DNA of 64,000 nt from Spiroplasma eriocheiris (GTDB lineage Bacteria > Bacillota_I > Bacilli_A > Mycoplasmatales > Mycoplasmataceae). The notes below the pieces were generated by a model. It had not been told where the DNA came from. It ran no database searches and was given only the letters and a program-made list of their open reading frames with translations. The stretch is from contig NZ_CP011856.1 of the NCBI RefSeq assembly GCF_001029265.1, positions 310,001-374,000 of the forward strand, written 5' to 3'. Shown in pieces: positions 31,825 through 42,960 of the stretch. Position numbers and translations under genes: made by a program. Within the stretch, counting starts at the first letter, position 1. Every line of letters starts with the position of its first letter.

Positions 31825-31848
31825 TGATTAGTTAAGTAGCATCTTTTT
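31809..31848 (+). terminator. Rho-independent terminator overlapping the XRE gene end
   Basis: A 16-bp stem with several G-T pairs (31809-31824 with 31828-31843) and a 3-base loop is followed by TTTTT. The 5' arm codes for the last residues and stop of the XRE protein. Confidence 0.85.
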
Positions 31849-31885
31849 GTTTGCGTTGCCAATATTTTTCATTCTGGGTGGAAAA

Positions 31886-31894
31886 TGTTATAAT
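31886..31894 (+). promoter_or_regulatory. Extended -10 promoter of the zinc-ribbon operon
   Basis: TGTTATAAT (31886-31894) lies 39 bases before the ATG at 31934. No -35 match is obvious. GAGAGGGG near 31915 is the likely ribosome site. Confidence 0.6.
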
Positions 31895-31933
31895 TATAAA
31901 GATCAAAGATAAGAGAGAGGGGTTAAAACGGGA

Positions 31934-32422
31934 ATGATGGTGTGAGATTATTATTTTATTTTTGATAGTAACGGGATTGACCAAACTTTGCGTTGTATTT
32001 GTAAATCAGAAAAAGATGCTGTTGAGGCATTACAAGACTGTTATTTAGATAATAAATATAATGAGGATGTTATTAAGCAAATTTCTTTTTGTTTAGTTTT
32101 TAGTTACGATAGTACCACTGAAACCTATGAGTTTAATAAAAGAGAAACCCAGAGTTTTATTGATAATTTACCATTGTGTAAACAATGTAACCGGATTCGG
32201 AATAAATTAAACAACGAAGGAATTTGTTCGGAATGTGAAAATGAATTAATAGGGTTAGAGACATTTAAATGTGATTTATGTAAAAAACGAAGAATTACCC
32301 GCGATGATTTTGATCGAGAATTATTTGGAAAACTAATTCTGGAAAATAAAACTTATACAATTTGTTTTAAATGTGCGGAAGAAAATTATAAGCCATTTAA
32401 AAAAGAAAGGGCGGTTAAATAA
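31934..32422 (+). CDS. Zinc-ribbon protein with four CxxC motifs (first of a pair)
   Basis: This 162-aa protein starts at ATG 31934, with Trp4 coded by UGA. The N-terminal 75 residues form a small domain (WDYYFIFDSNG, a helix, FCLVFSYDS strand). The rest holds four Cys pairs: CKQC, CSEC, CDLC and CFKC, enough for two zinc ribbons of the treble-clef/rubredoxin-knuckle kind. No family name is recognised. The stop overlaps the next ATG (TAATG), so the two are coupled. The next protein has a similar layout, suggesting duplication. A role in nucleic-acid or protein binding is inferred only from the zinc sites. Confidence 0.78.
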
Positions 32423-32892
32423 TGAATACCCAAAAAAATTTATACATTATTTATTATGTAGAAGACCCAACCCAACCACGTGGTGCAAAAATTGTAAAAG
32501 TATTTACGAGTCCCGAAGAAGCCCAAAAATATTTATTAACCAAAGTAACTGTGAATGGGAAAAAGGTTAATAAAGATGATAAATGAATTATTCAGGTTTA
32601 TTCTTATGTTGGTTCAAATGATCGCTATGAATTTTCAAAATGAGAAACCGGCCAGTTTAAAGGAACAATTGGAATTTGTACACACTGTCATGAGTATTTC
32701 TTAAGAGAAAATAATCAAAATATGTGTGCTGATTGTTTCAACTTTGTAAACCAAGGCTTAAAAGAATGCGATGTTTGTCACCAGTTTTTTAACCCAATTG
32801 GAACAAAATTTACTTCAAATGGTGATGTCTTTCCATCTCTTGCTTGCATAAATTGTTCAGAGCTTTTATTAAAAAATTTAAAAGTGAAATAA
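32422..32892 (+). CDS. Zinc-ribbon protein with four CxxC motifs (second of a pair)
   Basis: This 156-aa protein is open only with two UGA-Trp codons. The N-terminal half (about residues 1-88) begins NLYIIYYVEDP and includes a helix FTSPEEAQKYLL and the strand WIIQVYSYVG, resembling the layout of the protein before it (short strand, helix, strand). The C-terminal half has CTHC, CADC, CDVC and CINC pairs. It overlaps the preceding gene by one base. The two are probably diverged paralogues that act together. Function unknown. Confidence 0.78.
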
Positions 32893-32916
32893 TTATTTTA
32901 AAAAAGAGGGACTATT

Positions 32917-33420
32917 TTGCAAAATATTGTAATTAAACAACAAGATATTGTGATGGCAAATCACTTAGATAAATTTAATCACTGATCACGACATCCTTTT
33001 ATTATTCTGGGGACTTATCAAAATTATGCGTTGGGTTTACAGTTTACATCGGTCAAAAAATTACGGGGCAAAGCCATTGGCTATTTTGACCATATGACTC
33101 TTAATAACATGTATGATAATGAATGCTATCATAGTGAGACAAAAAGTTTTGATGAACTTTGAGATGATTTTTTTAAAAAAGAGGAAAAGTTTGAAACAAT
33201 CGATCTTGATGATGATGATGGATTTGAGTATTGATCACGAGCAAGTTTAAATGATTTATATTTGTTTAATTTAAATGATATTTTAATTTATGATTTTGAT
33301 ATCAAAAGTTGTGTAATTGATAGTAAGTTTGAAGAAATTATGATGAAGTTAAAAAAATATCAATGGGAGAATGATGTTATTAATACAATTGTTAATGATA
33401 ATAATCGTCATTTAAAATAA
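32917..33420 (+). CDS. Possible PemK/MazF-like protein, TTG start
   Basis: This 167-aa protein starts at TTG 32917, six bases after AGAGGG; three UGA-Trp codons lie inside. The stretch HPFIILGTYQNYALGLQFTS resembles the first strands of PemK/MazF-type fold proteins, and the C-terminal LNDILIYDFDIKSCVIDSKF resembles their last strand and helix. Between them is an acidic insert with DLDDDDG near residue 100. The match is by eye and partial. If correct, it could be an mRNA endonuclease toxin with the zinc-ribbon proteins as possible partners. It may equally be an unrelated beta-rich protein. Confidence 0.6.
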
Positions 33421-33439
33421 ATGAACGGAGGCTGATAAA

Positions 33440-34300
33440 ATGTTAAAATGAAATGATAAAATTCTTTTTTATATCCGCTTAGGGGGATTAATTTTAATAA
33501 CTTCTTTTTTAGTAACGGACTTAATTTTAGCAATTACCCATCCCCAACCACAATTTAAAGATTTAAATTATTCAGAAAGGGTATCAAATTATTATTCTTT
33601 TTTTACAACCCAAACTAACTATATTGTAGCGGTTTACTTTTTTGCTTATTTATTCGAAAGTAAATTTAAACATAAAAAACCAAGCTATTTAATTAAATTG
33701 GCAGTTACGACTTATATTACGGTGACAATGCTTGTGTTTTGATTTGGAATTATTACGAAAGCCCAGGATTCTAATCAATATGATGCATACCATTGAGTAT
33801 CAACAGTTATTTTACATTTAATTATTCCAAGCAGTATGATTACTAGTTATGTTTTAACTTCGGGAGATATTATTTATCATCTTAAAACACACCACAAGTT
33901 ATACTTATGATTAATATTATTATATCCGTTCTTATATTTCCTAATTATTTCGGTGCGGGGAAGTTTACGTTATTATAGTGGCCGTCCGGTGGGCACTTGG
34001 TACCCATATTTCTTTTTAAATGTATATCAACATTTAGGGTGATTAATTATGATATTTTCGGTATTATTAATTATTGGTTTGTTTGTGGGATTACAATATT
34101 TGTATATTTATATTAATAATTTATTATATATTAAATATAAAGGTCAAACTTTGAATAAAACAGTAAATGAAAAAATCTTTGGGATTAAAGAAAATTCTGT
34201 TTCTAATTCTTCACCAATTATTAGTTTTGAACCAGAAATTGCTGGGAAAGATGATAATAGTTTCTTTTCCCCACCATCCAATCCTGAAAATGAGTATTAA
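33440..34300 (+). CDS. Pr6Pr/DUF1600-like membrane protein
   Basis: This 286-aa protein with UGA-Trp codons has about six membrane spans (residues 10-32, 55-75, 88-110, 122-145, 156-175 and 200-225). Conserved-looking features are YYSFFTTQTNYIVAVYFF, the HLIIPSSMITSYVL span and SVRGSLRYYSGRPVGTWYPY, an arrangement like the Pr6Pr family of mollicutes (six-helix proteins with polar residues in their spans). The C-terminal 55 residues are polar, Ser/Pro-rich and probably cytoplasmic. It follows the 32917 gene by 19 bases with a CGGAGG site. Substrate and role are not known. Confidence 0.7.
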
Positions 34301-34376
34301 TTTTCTAAAATATTAAAAATATTTAGTATTAATTTTTATGTCAACCATTTTTTCGTAAAAATAAGACAAAATTAAT

Positions 34377-34407
34377 AAAAATTGGTAAAAATTGCCAATT
34401 TTTTTTA
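34377..34407 (+). terminator. Rho-independent terminator
   Basis: AAAAATTGG and CCAATTTTT arms (9 bp) with a 9-base loop are followed by a T run. Confidence 0.8.
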
Positions 34408-34433
34408 TTTTTTATAACTATTTAGTATTATTT

Positions 34434-34464
34434 TTGATTTTTTTATTTTTTCAAGGTATATAAT
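34434..34464 (+). promoter_or_regulatory. Promoter of the nox-lplA-pdh operon
   Basis: TTGATT (34434-34439) and TATAAT (34459-34464), 19 bases apart, lie 140 bases before nox and after the previous terminator. Confidence 0.6.
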
Positions 34465-34603
34465 GAAATTACGATATGATTTACAATACTATGAATAAAA
34501 TCTATTGCTGATTTTTTTATGCAAGTTTATTCTGTTAGTTATATCGAACGAATAAAAAATACTAAAACTTTGTAATGATAAATAAGGAGGAGACATACAG
34601 AAT

Positions 34604-35962
34604 ATGAAAGTTATAGTAGTAGGAACCAACCATGCAGGAACAACTGCAGTTAGAACATTAAGAAGATTGGACCCATCAGCAGAAATTGTTACTTATGATA
34701 AAAACAATAACGTATCATTTTTAGGATGTGGAATTGCTTTATGAGTTAAGGGTGAAGTACAAGATCCCCAAGGATTATTTTATGCTTCCCCAGAAATATT
34801 AGAAAGCGAAGGAATTAAAGTTAATATGGAACATGAAGTTCTTAATATTGACAATAAAAAGAAAACAATCCATGTTAAAGATTTAAAAACGGGTAAAGAA
34901 TTTGATGATAATTATGACCGTTTAATTTTGGCAATTGGATCATGGCCAATTATTCCCCCAATTGAAGGAATTACCATGGAAGGAGTTCACATTGTTAAAT
35001 GATACCAACACGGAGCATTAGTTAAAAAAGCTAATGAAGATCCAAACATCAAAAATGTGGTAGTTTGTGGAGCTGGATACATTGGTGTTGAATTAGTTGA
35101 TGCTTTCCACGCCAAAGGTAAAAATGTTACTTTAGTCGATATTTCTGATCGTATTATGCCAAGATATTATGATAAACCATTTACTGACCGTGTTGAAAAT
35201 GCGATGAAAGCAGCCGGAGTGCATTTAGCAACTGGTGAAAAGGTTATGAAATTTGAAGGTGAAAATAATAAAGTAACAAAAGTTGTAACCGATAAAGGAA
35301 GTCATGCTGCTGATATGGTTATTTGAGCAGTTGGATTTAAACCAGCTACTGAAATGTTAGCGGGAGTTGTTGACTTAGATAATAATAAGGCAATTATGGT
35401 TAATGAATTTATGCAAACTTCCGATGAAAATATTTTTGCCGTTGGTGACTGTATTGAAGTTTATGACAATGCTAAACAACGCCCTTGCTATATTGCGTTA
35501 GCAACAAACGCGGTGCGAACAGGAATTATTGCGGCGGTTAATGCTTTAAAACCAGCCGGATTAGCTTCACCAGGATTCCAAGGGTCAAATGCGATTAATG
35601 TTTTTGACTGATGTTTAGCATCAACGGGAGTTACTGAAACAGTTGCCAAAGAATTAGGAATGGATTATGAACAAATTACTTTTGAGGATAATGACCGTCC
35701 AGAATTTATGCATTCATATAAAAAAGTCCTAATTAAAATCTTATGAGATAAAAAAACAAGAAAAATTATTGGAGCACAAGTAGGTTCTGAAAATAACCAT
35801 ACTGAAGTTATGTATATGTTTTCATTAGCAATTATGAAAGGGGTTACAATTGATGAATTACCATTAATTGATATCTTCTTCTTACCACACTTCAATAAAC
35901 CATATAACTTTATTACACTACCTGCCCTAGAAGTCTTGGGATTAAATTACTTTAAAAAATAG
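34604..35962 (+). CDS. nox: NADH oxidase (flavoprotein, CoA-disulfide reductase family)
   Basis: This 452-aa protein re-oxidises NADH with oxygen. It has the N-terminal FAD site (VIVVGTNHAGTTAVRTL), the single redox-active Cys42 in SFLGCGIALW, the NAD site VVVCGAGYIGVELVDAF, the second FAD motif IFAVGDCIEVYDN and the C-terminal dimerisation domain. The single Cys fits the water-forming NADH oxidases of Gram-positives and mollicutes. The stop TAG is three bases from the lplA ATG. As first gene of the pyruvate dehydrogenase operon it would supply NAD+ for PdhD. Confidence 0.95.
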
Positions 35963-35965
35963 GTA

Positions 35966-36955
35966 ATGATATACTTTAATAATCCCTCAACTGATGTCTA
36001 TTTCAATCTTGCTTTAGATGAATACCTCTTGAAACATGATTTTGGGGATGAGATTTTCTATCTTTGACAAAATAACAATACTGTTGTTGTTGGTAAAAAC
36101 CAAAATACGTTAGAAGAGATTAATCTTAAAGCAGTTGAAGAAGATCAGGTTAATATTATTCGAAGATCTTCTGGCGGGGGTGCTGTTTATCAAGATAAAG
36201 GAAACTTATGTTTTTCCTTTATTGTTGATAAAAATAGTCCACTAGCAAAAAATTATCAAACAATTTTACAACCTATTATTGAAGTATTACAAAAGTTAGG
36301 ATTATCAGCAAAATTTGCGGGTAAAAATGATATTGAAATTGATGGCAAAAAAATATCGGGTAACGCCCAATTAACCTATCAAAATCGTTTGTTGCATCAT
36401 GGCACAATTTTATTTGATGTTGATTTAGCAAAATTACCAAAATATTTAAATGTTGATCAAAGTAAAATTATTTCGAAAGGAATTAAATCAATCCCTGCCC
36501 GTGTTACTAATATTCGTCCATTATTAAAAATAGATATTACAATTGAACAATTTCGTGATTTTATTATTCAACAATTAGTTTCCGACAAGGGAGCACAAGT
36601 ATTAGATTTACCAGCTCAGGTAATTGCTGAAGTAAATAAATTAGCTGATGAAAAATACCGGACATGGGATTGAAACTATGGAAATTCACCAGAGTTTACT
36701 TATCAACACAAAATTCGTTATGAAGGTAAAGGAACGGTTGATGTACGGTTAAATGTTGAACAAGGTAAAATTACAAAAATTAAAATCTTTGGTGATTTTT
36801 TAGGTTCCCACGGAACTGAACAATTAGAAGCAGCGTTAATAAATTGTAAATATACGCGTGCGGATATTAAAAATGTTTTAGAACAATTTGATATTCAAGC
36901 AATTTTTGGACAAAACTTTACAACTGATGAAATTATTGATGTTGTAATTAATTAA
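35966..36955 (+). CDS. lplA: Lipoate-protein ligase A
   Basis: This 329-aa protein activates lipoate with ATP and attaches it to the lipoyl domain of PdhC. It has the family motifs RRSSGGGAVYQDKGNLCFSF and FAGKNDIEIDGKKISGNAQ, and HGTILFDVDL. The C-terminal accessory domain (about 245-329) is present. The ATG lies three bases after the nox stop with only a weak AGG site, so it is probably translated by coupling. Placement between nox and pdhA joins lipoylation with its target. Confidence 0.95.
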
Positions 36956-36987
36956 ATTACTTAAGTTAAAAGGAGGCAAAAGAAAAA

Positions 36988-38091
36988 ATGTACTTTGATA
37001 AGTTTGATTCATTGAAAAATGAAATGGTTCAAATTATGGATAAAACTGGGAAAATTATTAATCCTGATTTAATGCCCAAAATCAAGGATAAAGACGTTGT
37101 TGAAGCTTACAAACTAATGTGTTTATCAAGAAAACAAGATGAATTTCAAAATAAAATTCAACGTCAAGGAAAAATGTTATCATTTTTAAGTTCAACTGGC
37201 CAAGAAGCTTCAGAAGTTGCTTATGCAATGCAATTAATTAAAGGTAAAGATTGATTTTCTCCAGCTTATCGGAACAATGCTGCTTGATTAGCAGCGGGAA
37301 TTCCAATGCGTAACATTATGTTATATTGGTGTGGAAATGAATTGGGAGCAAAAACTCCAGAGGGAATTAATGTGTTGCCAGTTAATATTCCAATTGCGAC
37401 CCAATATTCACATGCAACTGGTCTAGCCTTTGCGGAAAAATATAAGGGAACTGATGCAGTTGTAATTACAACAACTGGTGATGGTGGTTCTTCGGAAGGT
37501 GAATTCTACGAAGCTATGAACTTTGGAAAACTCCATGAAGTGCCAGCTATTTATATTGTCGAAAATAACCAATATGCGATTTCGACTCCGCGTAAAAAAG
37601 CAACTAAAGCAATTAACTTTGCAGTAAAAGCAATTGGGGTTGGAATTCGAAATGTCATTGTCGATGGTAATGACTTCTTTGCCGTATACGGAGCTGTGCA
37701 AGAAGCAATTGCGCTTGCGCGAAAAGGGGAAGGTCCATCATTTATTGAATGTAATACTTACCGTTTAGGGGCCCATTCTTCGGCGGATGATCCAAAAGTT
37801 TATCGTGATGAAGAACAATACCAAGATGCTTTAACCAAAGATCCGCTAATAAGAATGAAAGCATATTTAATTGGTAAAAAATTATGATCAGAACAAGATC
37901 AAGAAAAACTAGATAAAGAACAAGAGGAGTTTATTAAAAATGAATTTGCTTGAGTTGAACAAAATAATGTTGTTGAACTAGAAGACATTTTTAAATATAC
38001 TTATGCAGAAATGCCAGAATTCTTACAAGAACAATATGAAGAAGCAAAAGCATACTTTGCTGCGCACCCAAGTAAAGGAGGACACCACTAA
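36988..38091 (+). CDS. pdhA: Pyruvate dehydrogenase E1 component, alpha subunit
   Basis: This 367-aa thiamin-diphosphate enzyme subunit decarboxylates pyruvate together with PdhB. The ThDP-Mg motif is TTGDGGSSEGEFYEAMN...VENNQYA near residues 160-195. It starts after AAAAGGAGGC and ends with a one-base overlap with pdhB (TAATG). The length is normal. Several Trp are UGA. Confidence 0.97.
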
Positions 38092-39080
38092 TGGCTACTT
38101 TTAATAATATTCAAGCGTTAACACATGCTTTAGACTTAGCAATGGAAAAACACCAAAATGTTGTTATTTATGGTGAAGATGCCGGGTTTGAAGGTGGGGT
38201 CTTTCGTGCCACAATGGGCTTACAAGCAAAATATGGTGAAAAACGTTGTTTTGATGCGCCAATCGCGGAAGCGACTTTAGCAGGAAGTGCTGTTGGAATG
38301 GCTATTAATGGGTTATTACCGGTTGTTGAAATGCAATTTGAAGGATTTTCTTATCCCGCAATTCAACAATTATTTACTCATATTGCTCGTATGCGCAACC
38401 GTAGTCGTGGTCGTTTTACTTGTCCGTTAGTTATTAGAATGCCAATGGGTGGGGGAATCCGTGCGCTAGAACACCACTCTGAAGCAATGGAAGCAATGTT
38501 TGCTCATAACCCCGGGTTAAAAGTTATTATTCCTTCCACTCCTTTTGATACAAAAGGATTATTATTAGCAGCAATTGAATCACCAGACCCCGTAATTTTC
38601 TTAGAACCAACAAAAATTTATCGGGCATTTAAACAAGAAATTCCAGATGAATATTATACTTTACCAATTGGGGAAGGATATAAAATTCAAGAGGGAACTG
38701 ATTTGACAATTGTTACTTATGGAACCCAAACAGTTGATTGTCAAAAAGCAATTGAAGAATTAAAAGCTGCTGGTGATCAGACAAGCATTGAGTTAATTGA
38801 TTTACGAACAATTCAACCATGAGATCGCCAAATGGTTATTGAATCAGTTAAAAAAACAGGGCGCTTATTAGTTGTTCACGAAGCTGTCCGCTCATTTAGT
38901 GTGGCCGCTGAAATTATTGCAACAGTTAATGAAAAATGTTTTGAATACTTAGAAGCACCATGTGCTAGATTAACTGGTTATGATATTGTGATTCCGTTTG
39001 ACCGTGGTGAGCATTATTATCAACCATCAGTGGAAAAAATTGTTACAAAAGTTAAAGAAATTATGACTTATGAAATTTAA
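38091..39080 (+). CDS. pdhB: Pyruvate dehydrogenase E1 component, beta subunit
   Basis: This 329-aa partner of PdhA has VVIYGEDAGFEGGVFRAT, DAPIAEATLAGSAVGMA, EMQFEGFSYPA and the C-terminal transketolase-type domain (LTIVTYGTQTVDCQKAIEEL, VVHEAVRSFSVAAEI). The two proteins form an alpha2beta2 E1. It overlaps pdhA by one base; the ribosome site AAAGGAGG is inside the pdhA end. Confidence 0.97.
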
Positions 39081-39094
39081 AGGAGGAATTTTGG

Positions 39095-40384
39095 ATGTTA
39101 AAATTTAAATTTGCCGATATTGGTGAAGGACTAACCGAAGGAGTAGTTGGTGAAATCAATGTTCAAGTTGGCGACAAAATTAAAGATGGTCAAACAATGT
39201 TTTCCGTGGAAACCGATAAAGTAAATGCTGAAATTCCTTCCCCAGTTGATGGAACCATTACAAAAATTAACATGAAAGTTGGCGATACAATTTTTGTGGG
39301 GGATGTTGTGATTGAAATTGATGACGGAAGCGGTGATAGTGCTAGTCCATCGTCAGCACCGCCAGCAGATACAAAACCAGCTGAAGAAGAAAAAGCAGCC
39401 GGGGTGGTTGGAGCAGTTCCAATTTCAAATACTGTGATTGCTGCTCGTTCGTTACCGGCAACTAATAATAGTCAAACTGTTAATAGTAAAGTATTAGCAA
39501 CTCCTGTTGCCCGCCGAATGGCGAGTGACTTAAAAGTTGATTTGACTAAAATTCAGGGAACCGGACCAAACGGCCGAATTAAAAAAAGTGATATTCAAAA
39601 TGCGAGTCACCATAGTGGAGGACCGGTTGCCACGGGACCAACAATGATGGCATCAAATATTACAATGCCAAATATTAAAACAACTGGCCAAGTTAACCGG
39701 GTACCAATGAGTCCAATTAGAAAAGCAATTGCTAAACAAATGACATTATCAAAAACAGTAATTCCGGAAACAACATTAATCAAAAATGTTGATGTTACGA
39801 AATTAATTGAATTACGTAGTCAATTAAAACCACAAGCTGAAAAACAAGGCATCAAGTTAACCTTTATGCCATTCTTCATTAAAGCTTGTGCAATTGCCTT
39901 ACAAGAATTTGCAATGCTAAATTCTTCTTATGATCAACAAACAGAAGAAGTAGTTTATAAACAATATTATAATATTGGAATGGCTGTTGATACCCCTCGC
40001 GGATTAATGGTACCTGTTATCAAAGGGGCCGACCAGTTACATATTTTACAAATTGCCCATGCTGTTAATGATTTAGCTGAACGTACCCGTGATGGTAAGC
40101 TTAAAATGGATGAAATGAGCGATGGAACCTTTACAATTACTAACTTTGGATCCGCTGGTGTTGAAATTGCGACCCCTGTTATTAACTACCCCGAAGCCGC
40201 AATTTTAGGAGTTGGAACAATTGAAAAAAAACCAACTGTTGATAAAGAAAACAATATTGTCATAAAATCAATTTTACCATTATCATTATCAATTGATCAC
40301 CGTTTAATTGATGGTGCTGATGGGGGACGATTCTTAATGCGTTTAAACGAATTATTAGAATCCCCAGCTTTATTGTTATTATAG
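39095..40384 (+). CDS. pdhC: Dihydrolipoyllysine acetyltransferase (E2) of pyruvate dehydrogenase
   Basis: This 429-aa core protein has one N-terminal lipoyl domain (residues 1-78) with the lipoylated Lys42 in VETDKVNAEIPSPVDG, an Ala/Pro/Ser linker (about 85-100), a peripheral-subunit-binding domain (about 130-168; TPVARRMASDLKVDLTKI, GPNGRI) and the catalytic domain (about 205-429) with His402 and Asp406 in IDHRLIDGADGGR. It passes acetyl groups to CoA. An AAAGGAGG site lies eight bases before the ATG. Confidence 0.97.
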   Translation: MLKFKFADIGEGLTEGVVGEINVQVGDKIKDGQTMFSVETDKVNAEIPSPVDGTITKINMKVGDTIFVGDVVIEIDDGSGDSASPSSAPPADTKPAEEEKAAGVVGAVPISNTVIAARSLPATNNSQTVNSKVLATPVARRMASDLKVDLTKIQGTGPNGRIKKSDIQNASHHSGGPVATGPTMMASNITMPNIKTTGQVNRVPMSPIRKAIAKQMTLSKTVIPETTLIKNVDVTKLIELRSQLKPQAEKQGIKLTFMPFFIKACAIALQEFAMLNSSYDQQTEEVVYKQYYNIGMAVDTPRGLMVPVIKGADQLHILQIAHAVNDLAERTRDGKLKMDEMSDGTFTITNFGSAGVEIATPVINYPEAAILGVGTIEKKPTVDKENNIVIKSILPLSLSIDHRLIDGADGGRFLMRLNELLESPALLLL

Positions 40385-40399
40385 TAAGGAGCTTAAAAA

Positions 40400-41785
40400 A
40401 TGGATAATAAATTTGATATAATTATTGTTGGTGCTGGCCCGGGAGGTTATGTATGTGCGATTAAAGCATCCCAAGAAGGATTAAAAACTTTAATTGTTGA
40501 AAAAGAATACTACGGGGGAGTTTGTTTGAATGTCGGATGTATTCCGACCAAAGCCCTTTTAAAAGGGGCAAAGGTTTATGATATGATTCAACATGCGGAT
40601 ATGTATGGAATTGATATTAAAAACTTAACTGATGTTGCGCCCAACTGAGTTAAAATGCAAGAACGAAAAGCCAAAGTTGTTGACCAGTTAACAAAAGGGG
40701 TTGAATACTTATTGAAAAAAAATAAGGTTACCTTAGTTAAAGGGGAAGCAAAGGCGTTGGATAAAAATACAATTGAAGTGGATGGGAACAAATATACTTG
40801 TGATAATTTAATTATTGCAACAGGAAGTGTTTCTAGAAGTTTACCACTTCCAGGTTTTGATAAGGCAACTGCTGATGGTTTTGTGATTAGTTCAACTGAA
40901 GCATTATCATTACCCCAAATTCCGAAAAAATTAGCCGTAATTGGGGGTGGAGTTATTGGAGTTGAATTTGCTTGTCTATATCGTCGGTTAGGAACCGAAG
41001 TAACTATTTTACAAGGTCTAGATACAATTTTAGAAATGTTAGATAAAGATGTTCGCGAAGAAATGACTAAGCTATTAATTAAAAACAAAGTTAAAATTGA
41101 AACTAGTGTTAAAATTAAAGAGATTAAAGGGAAAACAATCATTTATAATAACAAGGATGGCCAAGAAGTTAAGTTAGCAACTGATTATTGTTTAGTATCA
41201 GTTGGTCGGGTTCCTGTGTTAACCGGATTTGAAAACATTGGTTTAAAAATTGGTGAACGTAAAAATATTGAAATAAATGACCAATGTCAAACTAATCTCT
41301 CTGGTGTTTATGCAATTGGGGATGTTGTTGGGAAAGCAATGCTAGCCCATGTTGCTTCGGCACAAGGAATTGTTGCAATCAATAATATTAAGGGTTATCA
41401 AGATAAAATTGAATACAATAAAATTCCATCATGTATTTATTCACACCCTGAAGTAGCAATGGTTGGTTTAACTGAAGAACAAGCAATTAAACAAAATATT
41501 CAGTATAAAGCTTTTAAATTTCCTTTAAAAGCAAACGGAAAAGCGCTTGCGGATGGTGAAACAGATGGTTTTGTTAAAATTCTTTGTGAACCTAAATATG
41601 GTGAAATTTTAGGAGCTCATATCATTTGTGCAACAGCAACGGATATGATTTCTGAAATTACCTTATGTATGGAAATTGAAGGAACAATTTATGATTTGGC
41701 AAAAGCCGTTCATCCTCACCCAACGTTATCCGAAATTATTATGGAAGTTGCTCATGGTCTTGAGGGTCACCCAATTGGGATTTAA
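40400..41785 (+). CDS. pdhD: Dihydrolipoamide dehydrogenase (E3)
   Basis: This 461-aa flavoprotein re-oxidises dihydrolipoamide with NAD+. It has the FAD site [18 protein letters not shown], the redox disulfide CLNVGC (Cys42, Cys47), the NAD site [26 protein letters not shown] and the C-terminal catalytic His-Glu in HPHPTLSE. It has no lipoyl domain, unlike the longer E3 of some mycoplasmas. It ends the operon, and a terminator follows two bases later. Confidence 0.97.
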
Positions 41786-41786
41786 T

Positions 41787-41815
41787 AGAGAATTTTAAAA
41801 ATTCTCTTTTTTAAA
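41787..41815 (+). terminator. Rho-independent terminator of the pdh operon
   Basis: AGAGAATTTT and AAAATTCTCT (10-base arms) followed by T6, beginning right after the pdhD stop. Confidence 0.88.
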
Positions 41816-41829
41816 TCTTTTAATTTCGT

Positions 41830-41835
41830 TATAAT
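41830..41835 (+). promoter_or_regulatory. Promoter -10 for the 41857 gene
   Basis: TATAAT lies 21 bases before the ATG, giving a very short leader; AAAGGTGGG is the ribosome site. No clear -35. Confidence 0.5.
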
Positions 41836-41856
41836 ACCTATAAAGGTGGGCATTAT

Positions 41857-42942
41857 ATGAACATAACTAATAAGACCAAAGATTATATTAAACAAGACCT
41901 TAATCATTTAGTGGCAACAACTTTTCCTAATCAAAAAATAAAACCACGGTTTGCCAAAAGTTTTTACTATGTTCTGGGATGGTTATTATTAGCAATTTGA
42001 ATTATCGGAGTAGTAGTTAGTGCGATTATTTTAAGTGCTCTGAACAAAATTAATAGTTGGACAACACCAATTATTATTTATTTTATAACCGGATTTTTAT
42101 TTATTGGGGCAAGTATTTTCTTATTTAGTTTTTATCGCAGAAATAAAAATTATTTAATGAATATTATGAATCAGCTTAATTGGTTAAAATACTATGAATT
42201 TGCTTTTAAACATGATTATAATCCTGAAGTTACTTTTAATAATATGAAACCCAGTTTTGATTTAAAACCAATTCCATCCGCTCCCCAATTGCAACGAAAT
42301 AAAACAGTCTTTCATACTATGGCTGAAAGTGTGGCCTTTACTAATCCACGAGTTTTTAACCGCAATGATGATTTAGTTTTTAATTTAGAACTTAAAAACC
42401 ACTTATTATCATTGGGAACATTAACCCAAGAACGTGACGCCTTAGCGCTTGATGTTGCTGCCGCCGTGGCAACCCGGATGGTGGCTGATTTTAATAAACA
42501 AGATTGTTTTATGTATTTAACTTACCAATTAGTAAAAGAAACCGGAGTTAATGGTCGGGTTATCCCTAACCAAGGAAAATTAGAGCAATATTTATCTCGG
42601 CATAAAAATGATCAGTTAGAATCTAGTGAATTTGAAAAAATCTTTGATGTTTATAGTAATGATCCAGTGTTGGTACGGAAACTATTAACACCAAAAGTAA
42701 TGGTTAACTTAATTGATTTAGCCAATAAATATCATCGTTTAGTTCCGATGATTATTGAAAATAACGAAATAACCTTATTACTATCGGAAAATGCTATTAA
42801 TAATAAACTAGGTTTAACTAAGATTAATTATGCCGATGATTTAGATAAGATTGCTAAAAATATTAGTGATAAGATTGCAACTGATTTTTTTACTTTAAAT
42901 TATGGGTTAGAATGACTAGCAGCTTATGGTCTGGTTGATTAA
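41857..42942 (+). CDS. DUF3137-like membrane protein
   Basis: This 361-aa protein has two adjacent membrane spans (about residues 39-62 and 72-94) and a large soluble domain on the same side of the membrane. The stretch EFEKIFDVYSNDPVLVRKLL followed by TPKVMVNLIDLA and later IENNEITLLL matches by eye the DUF3137 pattern (F.K.F.VYS.D....ILTP..M..L). DUF3137 proteins have no known function. It ends with a UGA-Trp near the C terminus and is followed after 18 bases by a small gene, likely in the same operon. Confidence 0.75.
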
Positions 42943-42960
42943 GAGAAAGGAAGAATAAAA

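Larger units (their letters stand above)
34301..34603 (+). other. Intergenic region before nox
   Basis: These 303 bases hold no gene. At 34377-34407 there is an intrinsic terminator for the preceding gene, and at 34434-34464 a promoter (TTGATT and TATAAT, 19 apart). The remaining stretch of about 130 bases is a long 5' leader for nox ending in AAGGAGGAG. I see no riboswitch motif that I can name in it, but its length would allow regulation. Confidence 0.6.
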
